DNA from: Psychrobacillus soli
GTDB taxonomy: Bacteria; Bacillota; Bacilli; Bacillales_A; Planococcaceae
Reading direction: 5' to 3'
Length of the DNA: 64,000 nt
Assembly (NCBI RefSeq): GCF_006861775.1
Contig: NZ_VDGG01000002.1
Coordinates: forward strand, 1 to 64,000
The notes under the pieces were generated by a model. That model did no database searches and was not told the DNA's origin. It saw only the letters and a program-made list of their open reading frames with translations. Both the position numbers and the translations under genes were made by a program. Of the stretch, positions 1 to 12,650 are shown piece after piece (the stretch's first letter is position 1; every line of letters begins with the position of its first letter).

Positions 1-3902
<3,902 letters not shown>

Positions 3903-3926
3903 AGTAACTTGACTTAGAATCTAAAC

Positions 3927-3973
3927 AAAAAGCATTTCCATTAGGTACTATACCTTTTGTGAAGTGCTTTTTT
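3927..3973 (+). terminator. parC terminator, first copy of a dispersed hairpin
   Basis: AAAAAGCATTTC pairs with GAAGTGCTTTTTT, and the loop holds a second small inverted repeat AGGTA/TACCT. The 3' arm ends in a T-run, as in an intrinsic terminator. Close relatives occur at 5351-5410, 6462-6507 and 9075-9134. Confidence 0.8.
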
Positions 3974-4198
3974 ATTTAGAATCCAGTCGGCAAAGCCTAT
4001 TGGAAAATTCAGACCTAAGTCAAACAATTTACTAATTGAGTAGCTCCAATTATTCTTCCCGAATCTTCTAATACAATAAAGTTAAAGTCTTACTACCACT
4101 AAATATGAGATATTTTAATTACTTCCCTAAACATATAGTTAAAAACCCGTCCGCCCTACAATTCCATGAATAGAATAGCAGAGAAAGGAGGTGATTAT
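3974..4198 (+). promoter_or_regulatory. Leader of exosporium-type gene, copy 1
   Basis: This intergenic stretch is repeated upstream of the genes at 5639 and 6727. Shared blocks are GAGTAGCT..CAATTATTCTTCC.GAATCTTCTAATAC, then CTTCCCTAAA.ATATAGTTAAAA, then CCCGTCCGCCCT, then an AAAGGAGGTGA ribosome-binding site before ATG. CATATAGTTA in this copy is loosely like a sporulation sigma-E/K -10 box, but I cannot assign the sigma factor. An in-frame ATG at 4166 with no ribosome-binding site is kept in all three copies. Confidence 0.6.
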
Positions 4199-4813
4199 AT
4201 GTGTATTAATAATTCAAGTTGTAGATGTCATCTAAATCGTTGTCGAAATCTTGGGCCATTTTCAGCTGAAGATAGAGATTGTATGATTCCGGAACTTAAC
4301 CCTCGTCAGAGATTTGGTTTCATGATTCCGTATGCTTCTGCTTTTGGAATGCTCTTGTTTGATCCTGATGCTCCAGAACCTACAAATACTCCTCAACAAG
4401 TTGCATTTGATTTTTTCGCGCCAGCAACAATAGATGCTAATGGTACGATAAACTTGACAGGACTTAACGAATCATTTGTAGTATCACAACCAGGTAACAT
4501 AACAGCTATAGCTGCAAATTTCGTTAATGACACATTGATAACAGTCGGCGCAGCATCATCTTTAATTGTCAACGCACAAATCTACAAAGCACCATCAGGA
4601 AGTAATACCTTCATTCCAACAGGTGCATCTGTAAATATAATTCAAACAAACATTGATGTAGGAGCTAACACGGTAAGTGTTGGATCGCTGAATCTTGTCA
4701 CACCTGTACCAATCGCAGTTGAAGAAAGTGTACTTTTGGTGTATTCAGCAACTACAACCGGAACTGTCTCCGCTGTTGCCGGTACCGGGAGTGCAAGTAT
4801 AACTATTTCGTAA
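4199..4813 (+). CDS. Exosporium/spore-surface protein, BclB C-terminal-like
   Basis: 204-residue protein predicted to form a beta-rich spore-surface layer protein. The start is the ATG preceded by AAAGGAGGTGA; an upstream in-frame ATG at 4166 has no such site. The N-terminus is the short Cys-rich tag MCINNSSCRCHL, shared with two neighbours. The body, with stretches such as GNITAIAANF and SLIVNAQIYKAPSG, resembles the C-terminal domain of the exosporium protein BclB, but no collagen-like GXX repeats are present. Function as a spore-surface protein is inferred from this family resemblance and the tandem paralogue at 5639. Confidence 0.7.
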   Translation: MCINNSSCRCHLNRCRNLGPFSAEDRDCMIPELNPRQRFGFMIPYASAFGMLLFDPDAPEPTNTPQQVAFDFFAPATIDANGTINLTGLNESFVVSQPGNITAIAANFVNDTLITVGAASSLIVNAQIYKAPSGSNTFIPTGASVNIIQTNIDVGANTVSVGSLNLVTPVPIAVEESVLLVYSATTTGTVSAVAGTGSASITIS

Positions 4814-4989
4814 AAATCTGAACAGTACTCACAAAGTTCAAGCTAGAAATATACAAAACAACTAATTCGTGTAAGCTCCTTTCATTTAACCAATGCAAGG
4901 GTTTTTTGTTTCAAATTATATGTATGACTACGCTGAAGCGTAATTGGTTTGAATTTTACTATTGTGATAACATGTTCTCATACAATTAA

Positions 4990-5141
4990 ATTATGATATT
5001 ACATTAGTGACTTATCGTGGTGTATTAAAGAAAATGGCATTGAAAGAAATCGAATCCGGCACACGTGCTAAACAAGGGATTGTGACACTTCGAGAGCTAA
5101 AAACAAATCCACATAAAATGTTTGCTGTTATATTAACGAAT
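4990..5141 (+). pseudogene. Fragment of parC 3' region, duplicated
   Basis: About 150 bases match parC positions 3589-3734 closely, giving the peptide KKMALKEIESGTRAK and following residues in the same order. The match ends abruptly at ATTAACGAA, after which the sequence is unrelated and the frame closes at 5207. It has no ribosome-binding site of its own. It lies one cassette length downstream of the original and is followed by a copy of the parC terminator, so it is a leftover of a tandem duplication that included the parC end. Confidence 0.9.
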
Positions 5142-5350
5142 TATAACGGGTGCCAGGTTCTCACACAATTTGAACCGTGGTTCCTCTCCTACAAAACTTC
5201 ATTTTGAAATATGTTAAATCGTATTTCATTACAAGTAATATTGCTATAAACCGAAGTAATAAGACAGTATAGGGTGATTATTTTTGGATTAATTAGTATA
5301 TCTTTTGTCCGGCTTATTCCTTTAACTGATAAAAAAGCGGTATTACTATT

Positions 5351-5410
5351 CAAATACAAAAAGCATTTCCATTAGGTACTATACCTTCTGTGAAATGCTT
5401 TTTGTATTTG
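5351..5410 (+). terminator. Dispersed hairpin, copy 2
   Basis: Perfect 19-base inverted repeat CAAATACAAAAAGCATTTC with its complement, loop containing AGGTACTATACCT. It stands where the duplicated parC fragment would need a terminator, matching the position of copy 1 after parC. Confidence 0.75.
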
Positions 5411-5638
5411 GTATGCAGTTGGCCAAACTTATTGGAAAGTTAAAATCTAGGTCTGAACAATCTACAAATCGAGTAGCTTCAATTATCCTTCCCGAATCTT
5501 CTAATACCTTAAAGTAAGAATCTTACTACCTCCTACCTCTAAATAAAAATATTTTAAAAACTTCCCTAAAGATATAGTTAAAACCCCCGTCCGCCCTGTT
5601 ATTCCATGAATAGAATAGCAGAGAAAGGAGGTGATTAT
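5411..5638 (+). promoter_or_regulatory. Leader of exosporium-type gene, copy 2
   Basis: Near-identical to 3974-4198: the CGAGTAGCTTCAATTAT block, CTTCCCTAAAGATATAGTTA, CCCCGTCCGCCCT and AAAGGAGGTGA before the ATG. Conservation of non-coding sequence between copies suggests shared promoter or untranslated-leader function, or simply recent duplication. Confidence 0.6.
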
Positions 5639-6259
5639 ATGTGTATTAATAATTCAAGTTGTGGATGTCATCTAAGTCGTTGCCGAAATCTCGGACCATT
5701 TTTAGCTGTTGATGCGGACTGCAATATTCCGCCAGCTCCATCATTACTCCGTTCCGCTGGGATTATCCCATTTTCTTCTGGTGGTCCTGTTGCTTTGTTA
5801 ACAGTAACATCAGGAGCAAGTACTCCTGCTTTAATCGGATTTGGTAGTTCCGTTCTAAGTCCAACAATTTTATCCAACACAATAACATTGACAAGTGTCC
5901 TAAACGAAGCTTTTTCTGTTCCTCGAGTAGGTACTATAACTTCAATTTCAGCATCATTCATTGCTGCAGCAGGTATAACTCTTACGACAGGATCAACTGT
6001 AACGGTAAGGGCACAAATCTGGAGAGCACCTGCAGGAACTAATGTCTACAGTCCAACAAGCGCATTTGTAGATTTAGCTCCGTCCCTATCAGGTTTATTA
6101 AGTGTACTTGTCCCAAGTGAAGGATCATCGGATACTTTCCCACCGGTACCATTAGCGGTTGGAGATCGTTTAGTAATGATGATTTCAACAACTCAAACAG
6201 GACCTCTTAACATTGTTGCACTTACGGGTTCCGTATCTGCAGGAATAACCATCGAGTAA
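5639..6259 (+). CDS. Exosporium protein, BclB C-terminal domain
   Basis: 206-residue protein, the clearest BclB-domain member of the three. After the tag MCINNSSCGCHL come the family-typical stretches IPFSSGGPVALLT, LIGFGSSV, FSVPRVGTITSISASF, VTVRAQIWRAP and LAVGDRLVMMIS, ending in SAGITIE. In Bacillus cereus-group BclB this domain follows a collagen-like stalk, which is absent here, so the product is a stalkless head. The ATG at 5639 is chosen for its strong AAAGGAGGTGA. It is the tandem paralogue of the gene at 4199. Confidence 0.8.
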   Translation: MCINNSSCGCHLSRCRNLGPFLAVDADCNIPPAPSLLRSAGIIPFSSGGPVALLTVTSGASTPALIGFGSSVLSPTILSNTITLTSVLNEAFSVPRVGTITSISASFIAAAGITLTTGSTVTVRAQIWRAPAGTNVYSPTSAFVDLAPSLSGLLSVLVPSEGSSDTFPPVPLAVGDRLVMMISTTQTGPLNIVALTGSVSAGITIE

Positions 6260-6320
6260 TCAGCGGTCGCTGCAGTAACAAAAATTAAACCGATGTTTAC
6301 TGAACAACTTTCTTTGTGTT

Positions 6321-6352
6321 AGCCCCTTTCATTTCAATAATGAAAAGGGGCT
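6321..6352 (+). terminator. Terminator of second exosporium-type gene
   Basis: AGCCCCTTTCATT pairs with AATGAAAAGGGGCT with one bulge, followed by ATTTATTA. It lies about 60 bases after the stop codon. Confidence 0.65.
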
Positions 6353-6461
6353 ATTTATTATGTATTAAATGTAGGGTGGTAGTGAACTGTTACTTGGAAG
6401 AGGTATTTTCAAATTTAATAAAAGGAAGGCCCAATTCAAGTACAATCAGTAAAAGCATAAT

Positions 6462-6507
6462 AAAAAGCATTTCCATCAGGTACTATACCTTTTGTGAAAT
6501 GCTTTTT
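6462..6507 (+). repeat. Dispersed hairpin, copy 3
   Basis: AAAAAGCATTTC pairs with GAAATGCTTTTT; the loop again holds AGGTACTATACCT. No gene ends just upstream, so this copy seems to have travelled with the duplicated leader and not to serve as a terminator of a local gene. Confidence 0.7.
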
Positions 6508-6726
6508 GTGTTTTGAATGCAACATGTTGGAAAGTTCGATTCTAAGTTAGAAGAATCTTTAAATAGAGTAGCTCCAAATATTCTTCGCGAATTTCTCAAT
6601 ACTTTAAAAAATAAGTCTATTTAAGTATAAATATGAAATAGTTTTAAACATCTCTAAAGATATAGTTTAAAACCCCGTCTGCCCTTCAATTTTATGAATA
6701 GAATAGAAGAGAAAGGAGGTGATAAT
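6508..6726 (+). promoter_or_regulatory. Leader of exosporium-type gene, copy 3
   Basis: More diverged copy of the leader at 3974-4198 and 5411-5638. GAGTAGCTCCAA, TATAGTTTAAAA, CCCCGTCTGCCCT and the AAAGGAGGTGATAAT site before the ATG are all kept. Confidence 0.55.
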
Positions 6727-7212
6727 ATGTGTATTAATAATTCAAATTGTGGATGTCATCTCATTAGTCCCATAATTGTCTCTACCAATAGACCAGCTTA
6801 TGGATATGTTTTTAACTTTCCAGTCCAAACAGTAGCTTCTGGTGGTGATGTAAACTTTAGCGGTAACGGGCCATTAGTTAATATTAGCCATACTCCAGGT
6901 ACTGCACCTATTTTGATTCCTAGAGCGGGAGACTATTTAGTAGAATATACCATCGCTGTCGATGGACCACAGATGTCCGCGTATGCATTGATTCTTAATG
7001 GTGTAGAAGTTCCTAACTCTGCTACTCGTTATGGTGCTACAAGTCCAGCAGGTACCAATCAAACATTGACTGGTTCTGCAATTATAAGTGTTCCAGCTAA
7101 CTCAACACTTCTATTAAGAAATGTTGGTAATACTGCTGATACTCTAATAGGAATTGATGATGGCCACGGCGTCCTCAATGCATCGCTTTCCATTCACAGA
7201 CTTGGCGCTTAG
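6727..7212 (+). CDS. BclA-type C-terminal (TNF/C1q-like) spore surface protein
   Basis: 161-residue protein. It has the same leader and N-terminal tag (MCINNSNCGCHL) as its neighbours but a different body: AYGYVFNFPVQTVASGGDV, FSGNGP, ITH-like HTPGTAPI, ALILNGVEVP and LLLRNVG. This pattern matches the C-terminal trimeric head domain of BclA-type exosporium glycoproteins (C1q/TNF-like jelly roll), without a collagen stalk. Leader and tag have thus been joined to two different head domains. The start follows AAAGGAGGTGA. Confidence 0.75.
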   Translation: MCINNSNCGCHLISPIIVSTNRPAYGYVFNFPVQTVASGGDVNFSGNGPLVNISHTPGTAPILIPRAGDYLVEYTIAVDGPQMSAYALILNGVEVPNSATRYGATSPAGTNQTLTGSAIISVPANSTLLLRNVGNTADTLIGIDDGHGVLNASLSIHRLGA

Positions 7213-7250
7213 TAAATTTTTGTATGCCATATGTTATATTTGAGATCCAG

Positions 7251-7306
7251 CAATAAAAAGTGCGATGTCCTAATTATTATAGGATGTCGCTCTCTTTATT
7301 GTTTTT
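7251..7306 (+). terminator. Terminator after BclA-like gene
   Basis: Outer arms CAATAAA/TTTATTG enclose GCGATGTCCTA/TAGGATGTCGC, with a TTTTT run after the 3' arm. Confidence 0.65.
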
Positions 7307-7421
7307 GGTGTTACTATTAAATTGAATTTTACAAAAAAGGATCATTTCATTCTTTCTTCATAACTATATGGTATAAGTATATAGGCGGAAAGCTAATACA
7401 TATAAAATTTGGAGGTACAGC

Positions 7422-7970
7422 ATGAAAAAAATAATTTTAATGACAATCGCTTGTTTATTATTATTTAGTACACAAGCATTTGCACACACTGGATTAGAAA
7501 GTTCAAATCCGGCTCAAGGGAGTACAATAATAGAAGCTGTGAATGAAATTACATTAACTTATATGACTAAAATTGAAGAAACAAGCTCATTCAAATTAGT
7601 GAATGCTTCAGACGAATCAATGGATGTAACAAATTTATCTGTAAATGATAATGTCATGACAGGAACAGTTGAAACAAACCTAAAAAACGGTCCTTACAAA
7701 ATCGTTTGGAAAATTGTCGGTATTGATGGACACCCAATTGAAGGGGAAGTAGACTTCGTATTAAATGCACCAATTGTAGAAGAGGTAAAGGAAGACACAG
7801 CTACAGAAACAGTGGAAGAACCGGAAGTTACAGAAGAAGAACCAGTTGTTGAAGAAACTACATCAGCAGAAGTAGAAGAAGATAAGGGAAGCAACACAGG
7901 CCTTATTATTGCTATTGTTGTAGTACTTGCTGCAGCAGTATGGTTCATGACGCGGAGAAAAAATAAATGA
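7422..7970 (+). CDS. copC: CopC-domain copper-binding protein
   Basis: 182-residue exported, membrane-anchored CopC-family protein. A signal peptide of about 21 residues ends at FAHTG, so the mature protein would begin with His, the classic CopC copper ligand; a second conserved His lies in GIDGHPIEG. After the CopC domain (to about residue 120) comes an acidic Glu/Val/Thr-rich linker and one C-terminal membrane helix ending in RRKNK. GGAGGTACAGC precedes the ATG. It overlaps copD by four bases. The likely role is copper handling or import at the cell surface; the CopC-CopD pair corresponds to the fused B. subtilis YcnJ. Confidence 0.88.
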   Translation: MKKIILMTIACLLLFSTQAFAHTGLESSNPAQGSTIIEAVNEITLTYMTKIEETSSFKLVNASDESMDVTNLSVNDNVMTGTVETNLKNGPYKIVWKIVGIDGHPIEGEVDFVLNAPIVEEVKEDTATETVEEPEVTEEEPVVEETTSAEVEEDKGSNTGLIIAIVVVLAAAVWFMTRRKNK

Positions 7971-9073
7971 TTTTTCTTCTAACAACAATTAGCGAGGCAC
8001 TTTTATATACGTGCTTCGCCTTGTTAATGGGGAATTATATTTTTTCGTTATTTCCATCTGATTTAAAGCCTAAAATAGTAGTCTCACGAAAAGTGAAGCT
8101 TATTGCAGTTGCCGGGATCGCTATTTTTTCTTTTGCACCATTACTAAGTCTAGTCACTTTTTTATATGAAGATTATGGCTTATGGCAAACGCTAATATCC
8201 ATTATTTTCACGTTTGAAGTAGGGAAGTCATGGTTATTTTTAGCTATATTGTCCATCATTTTAGGGTTATATATTTTCTTCTTTGATAAGAAAACAGCTG
8301 CTATTTATTCTGTCATTGGTATATTACTGATTTTTGTCTTAATTGCAGGGCTTGGATGGGCAAGTCATGCGACCTCCATTTCTCCTGTTAAAGGTTTTAT
8401 AACCCATTTCACTCATTTTGCTTCCGTCGTTGTTTGGGTTGGCATTCTAATGATTGTCAGTTGGTTTTCTCGTAACACGGACAATTGGACAAATTTTTTG
8501 AAGTGGTTTCATGTAATGGCCTTGTATTGTTTTGCGATTGTGATTATTACAGGTCTTTCTTTAATGAGTTTCTCGATGGAATGGAGTACTTATCCAGATT
8601 CATGGATGCTTTCTTACGGTCAAAGCTTGCTCATTAAACATTTGCTCATTATTCCATTGATTGGATATGCATTTATTAATGGTATTGGGATGAAGCGTAA
8701 ACTGCAAAAAGAAGTAAATTTTGATCCGAGACCGTGGGCAAAAGTTGAATTTTTTGTCATTTTGCTTATTTTCGTCGCAACTGGAGCATTGAGTCAACAA
8801 TCTCCACCAAGTAATTTAGCGCAAATATTGAGTTCTGAAGGGGTTTCTCCTTTATTTGGATTATTCTATGACGGAGTTATTCAACCTAGTTTAAACGTAC
8901 AATTTACGCCTAAATTGGATGGTATATTGATAGGGATCGTATCTATTTGCTTCTTTGCAGTAAGTATTTTATCTTTTTTCAAAAAAATGCCGCCATTATT
9001 TTCGTTCATCATGAGCATTCTATTTGTCATTTCTGCATATTTAGCGTTACTTTTGAGCGTGCAAGTTGTATAA
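7967..9073 (+). CDS. copD: CopD-family copper resistance/uptake membrane protein
   Basis: 368-residue integral membrane protein with about eight to nine hydrophobic helices, CopD family. The conserved histidine pair region reads ITHFTHFASVVVWVG, and a further HATS lies shortly before it. It is translated from an ATGA overlap with copC, so the two are coupled. Copper transport across the membrane, receiving metal from CopC, is the family role. The 3' end overlaps the convergent small gene 9047-9280 by 27 bases. Confidence 0.88.
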   Translation: MIFLLTTISEALLYTCFALLMGNYIFSLFPSDLKPKIVVSRKVKLIAVAGIAIFSFAPLLSLVTFLYEDYGLWQTLISIIFTFEVGKSWLFLAILSIILGLYIFFFDKKTAAIYSVIGILLIFVLIAGLGWASHATSISPVKGFITHFTHFASVVVWVGILMIVSWFSRNTDNWTNFLKWFHVMALYCFAIVIITGLSLMSFSMEWSTYPDSWMLSYGQSLLIKHLLIIPLIGYAFINGIGMKRKLQKEVNFDPRPWAKVEFFVILLIFVATGALSQQSPPSNLAQILSSEGVSPLFGLFYDGVIQPSLNVQFTPKLDGILIGIVSICFFAVSILSFFKKMPPLFSFIMSILFVISAYLALLLSVQVV

Positions 9074-9280
9074 ACAAATATAAAAAGCATTTCCATGGGG
9101 ATATTGACCTTGTTGGAAATGCTTTTTATATTTGTTTTCATAGCGTTGTAATTTTTCCTTTTTTGTTTTCGTCATTCGTACATGGGTACTAAAGTCGATA
9201 TCATTACGTAATTTTGTGACGTCTTTTCCTGTATTACGTAGTAGATGTGTTCTTTTTCGTTTGGCAGCTGATTTTGCCAT
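9047..9280 (-). CDS. Small basic protein of unknown function
   Basis: 78 residues from the ATG at 9280, which has AGGAGTGA six bases upstream; a GTG three codons earlier has no such spacing. The N-terminal 55 residues are very basic (MAKSAAKRKRTHLL, then FSTHVRMTKTKKEKL) and resemble small conserved Bacillus proteins of the YqkK type, recalled without certainty. The last 20 or so residues read through the antisense of the copD terminator and tail and look non-native. The frame is convergent with copD. Confidence 0.6.
   Translation of the reverse strand: MAKSAAKRKRTHLLRNTGKDVTKLRNDIDFSTHVRMTKTKKEKLQRYENKYKKHFQQGQYPHGNAFYICLYNLHAQK
9075..9134. terminator. copD terminator, dispersed hairpin copy 4
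   Basis: Perfect 21-base inverted repeat (arms 9075-9095 and 9114-9134) around AAAAAGCATTTCCA, related to the hairpins at 3927, 5351 and 6462 but with a different loop. Symmetrical, so it could act on both strands. Confidence 0.8.
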
Positions 9281-9663
9281 GTAAATCACTCCTCATTCAT
9301 TTAGTTGTTTCAAGATATAGATTATATTATTTGTAACAAAAAGACAAATGGTTTTAAATGCAATAATTTTCTGTTAACTATACAAAAATTCAAAAAATTA
9401 ATGATTTGCGCAATTATATAAAAAGGAGATAAGGATGAACAAGTGTATGGTGTGTACTTGAGAATACATGCATAGTGATGGATAGATGCAAATGATAGAT
9501 GAAATTCCGGTGGAGTTGCTAAGGGAACTGAATTTGGAAGAGCATAACAGATGCAAAAGTATATAAATAATAATCATTTAAATTCAGTGATATTTGATTT
9601 AGTTTTTAACCATTATAAAACAATAATTCTAGGAAAGCTTAAAATATTTAGGATTTCTTGTAG
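9281..9663. other. Intergenic stretch without supported gene
   Basis: AT-rich sequence upstream of the toxin remnant. A 26-codon reading frame starts at the ATG at 9487 (MQMIDEIPVELLRELNLEEH) but lacks a ribosome-binding site and recognisable relatives. Nothing else is evident. Confidence 0.4.
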
Positions 9664-9680
9664 AAGGACACCAAAGTTAG

Positions 9681-10101
9681 GACAATGTAAAGATTCTTCA
9701 GGGTTCTAGTTACATTGCGGTTACGGGAATACTAGTTAGGGATTATGCGAAAAAGGCATTCAAAATTGCTTCGACTGGTAAAGGTGCTGGTCATTTTGTT
9801 TATGTTAATAAGAAAACTATAATAAATACTGCAACTGCCCCTAAAAAGGGTGGAGAGACTGTCGTAGGTCATGCTTTACAGAAGCATGCAGGAAGAAATC
9901 CGCAAACTTGGGGTAAAGTAAAAGGTGGATCAGACCAAATAAATCAAACTGCATTAAAACACCTTAAAGAAATAATGAATGCACCTGGAGGATTTGTCAA
10001 AGTTAAAACTAAAGGTATACAATTTTTGGAGAAAAAGACTACCAGATGGACGAGGAGTAAGATTAAACCTTGATGGAACTTTTAAAGGGTTTATTGACTA
10101 A
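9681..10101 (+). pseudogene. Orphan C-terminal toxin domain, frameshifted
   Basis: The frame opens directly after the IS-like end with no start codon and reads DYAKKAFKIASTGKG, then GHALQKHAGRNPQTWGKVKG and LKHLKEIMNAPGGF. It then frameshifts near 10031-10038 by one extra base; in the next frame it ends LPDGRGVRLNLDGTFKGFID. This is the typical C-terminal end of a Bacillus polymorphic (LXG/WXG-type) toxin. The N-terminal delivery part is missing. The fragment is followed by a probable immunity gene, the usual arrangement. Confidence 0.75.
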
Positions 10102-10119
10102 TAAAAAGGAGGGAAGTAA

Positions 10120-10614
10120 GTGGAAAATTTAGAGATTATATTAACTGATATCAATAAGAGAAAAGTTAATAATTTAATTTACAATGAACTTAAATTATCT
10201 ACATTAAAAGTTAAATCATCACATTTTTATGATAATATTTTAAAAAAAGACATGGGTTTTGCTCAAGTAAAAAACTTAGAAGAGATTTTATCACCAAAAG
10301 GCACAGGAAATATATTTCTTGAAGAATTGGAGTTAGGAATTTCATTAAAAAACGTAGTAATAGTTTTCTCATTTGATGAAGAATATGGTGATATTGTATT
10401 CAACTTTCCTGAAAGCGAAATATTAAAAGATAATATGCATGAAAATAAGATAAGCTTGAAAAAGCTATTAGAATATCTAGTTAATTTGAAGAAAAATTAT
10501 GATATTCCATCAGTGATTATTGGTTACGAACCAGCAGATGAAGATACATTAATAATAGAAATAAATAACACAATAGCTAATTATGAAAAAGAAATAGATA
10601 AAATAATTTTTTGA
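10120..10614 (+). CDS. Probable immunity protein to the adjacent toxin tail
   Basis: 164-residue acidic, soluble protein with no family I recognise by name. The start is a GTG with AGGAGGGAAG nine bases upstream. It lies 18 bases after the toxin remnant, the standard place for the antidote of a contact-dependent or LXG toxin, and has the acidic composition usual for such proteins (FSFDEEYGDIVF, YEPADEDTLIIE). The reading frame is intact although the toxin is broken, consistent with an orphan immunity gene retained against kin. The role rests on position only. Confidence 0.65.
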   Translation: MENLEIILTDINKRKVNNLIYNELKLSTLKVKSSHFYDNILKKDMGFAQVKNLEEILSPKGTGNIFLEELELGISLKNVVIVFSFDEEYGDIVFNFPESEILKDNMHENKISLKKLLEYLVNLKKNYDIPSVIIGYEPADEDTLIIEINNTIANYEKEIDKIIF

Positions 10615-10629
10615 ATTATTAATTTATGA

Positions 10630-10651
10630 CCTCAAGGTGATTACCTTAAGG
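10630..10651 (+). terminator. Hairpin after immunity gene
   Basis: CCTCAAGGT pairs with ACCTTAAGG around GATT, 16 bases after the stop. The following CTTTATTATGG is only moderately T-rich. Confidence 0.5.
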
Positions 10652-10869
10652 CTTTATTATGGTGTTCCTTTTAAAGCTGTTTTCAAATAATTACTTTTAA
10701 AAGACTTTCTGTACTAACTACTTTTTCTATATGTTTTTGCATGCTGTTCTCATTTAATTCCCACCCCCCGGATGCTTTATAGATTATGAGGATCCGAATG
10801 TTAATGTGAGTAAATGCCCTATTTGATGTTTTTCATGTGCAACGTTTACCTGAGAAAATAATGGATTAG

Positions 10870-11037
10870 TCAAGAACCTTACAGTGGGACATTATACGGG
10901 GGAGACATATCTTATTAGCTTATGCGTTTATTACTCACTATTTTAAACCAAACGGGAAACAGAAATCTCAACAATTTATAGAGCGAGATTTTTATACAAA
11001 ACATATAGATCAACTAATAAGCAAGGACGAGAAGTAA
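10870..11037 (+). pseudogene. Unidentified gene fragment
   Basis: 55 codons between an upstream stop and TAA, without a start codon. It reads WDIIRGRHILLAYAFITHYF then KPNGKQKSQQFIERDFYTKH. Composition looks protein-like, but I do not recognise it. Probably the 3' end of a gene truncated in this decayed patch. The rest of 10652-11216 holds nothing else I can support. Confidence 0.35.
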
Positions 11038-11259
11038 TATATTTTTTTATTTTATAAACTAGCGAATTATCAGAAAACTAAAACGAACAACTTGGAGTTA
11101 TATAAGCTAATAAATGCATATAATCTGCATAAAAGTAAAAATAATTGGAAATCAAATTCAGAATTCTTATTTACTTAATAGAAAGAGCAATTCATTTTCC
11201 TAACGTTGGTGTCCTGATTGTCCTAACTTTGCTGTCCTTTAACACAATTTCTATAAAAT

Positions 11260-11294
<35 letters not shown>

Positions 11295-11360
11295 GCAGCT
11301 TTGTATAATATATATTATGACCACATCCCTATTTATAATCAACTATTTATCGCTACTTTT

Positions 11361-12650
<1,290 letters not shown>

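Larger units (their letters stand above)
9664..11239. mobile_element. Segment bounded by inverted IS-like ends
   Basis: Positions 9664-9686 and, inverted, 11217-11239 share 22 of 23 bases, core CAAAGTTAGGACAAT preceded by GGACAC or GGACAG. The right copy is followed outward by a further GGACACC unit. The repeats look like terminal repeats of an insertion sequence, but no transposase lies between them. Either two solitary IS ends remain after deletion, or the segment is a small non-autonomous element carrying the toxin tail and immunity gene. The IS family is not identified. Confidence 0.45.

Noticed and set aside
5007-5207. 66-codon reading frame as a gene of its own
   Set aside because: It is the duplicated parC fragment followed by unrelated sequence, without a ribosome-binding site.
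9618-9650. Possible complete dif site (TTCCTAGAA on the minus strand)
   Set aside because: Only the left arm resembles dif; the right half (TTTTATAATGG) does not match TTATGTAAACT.
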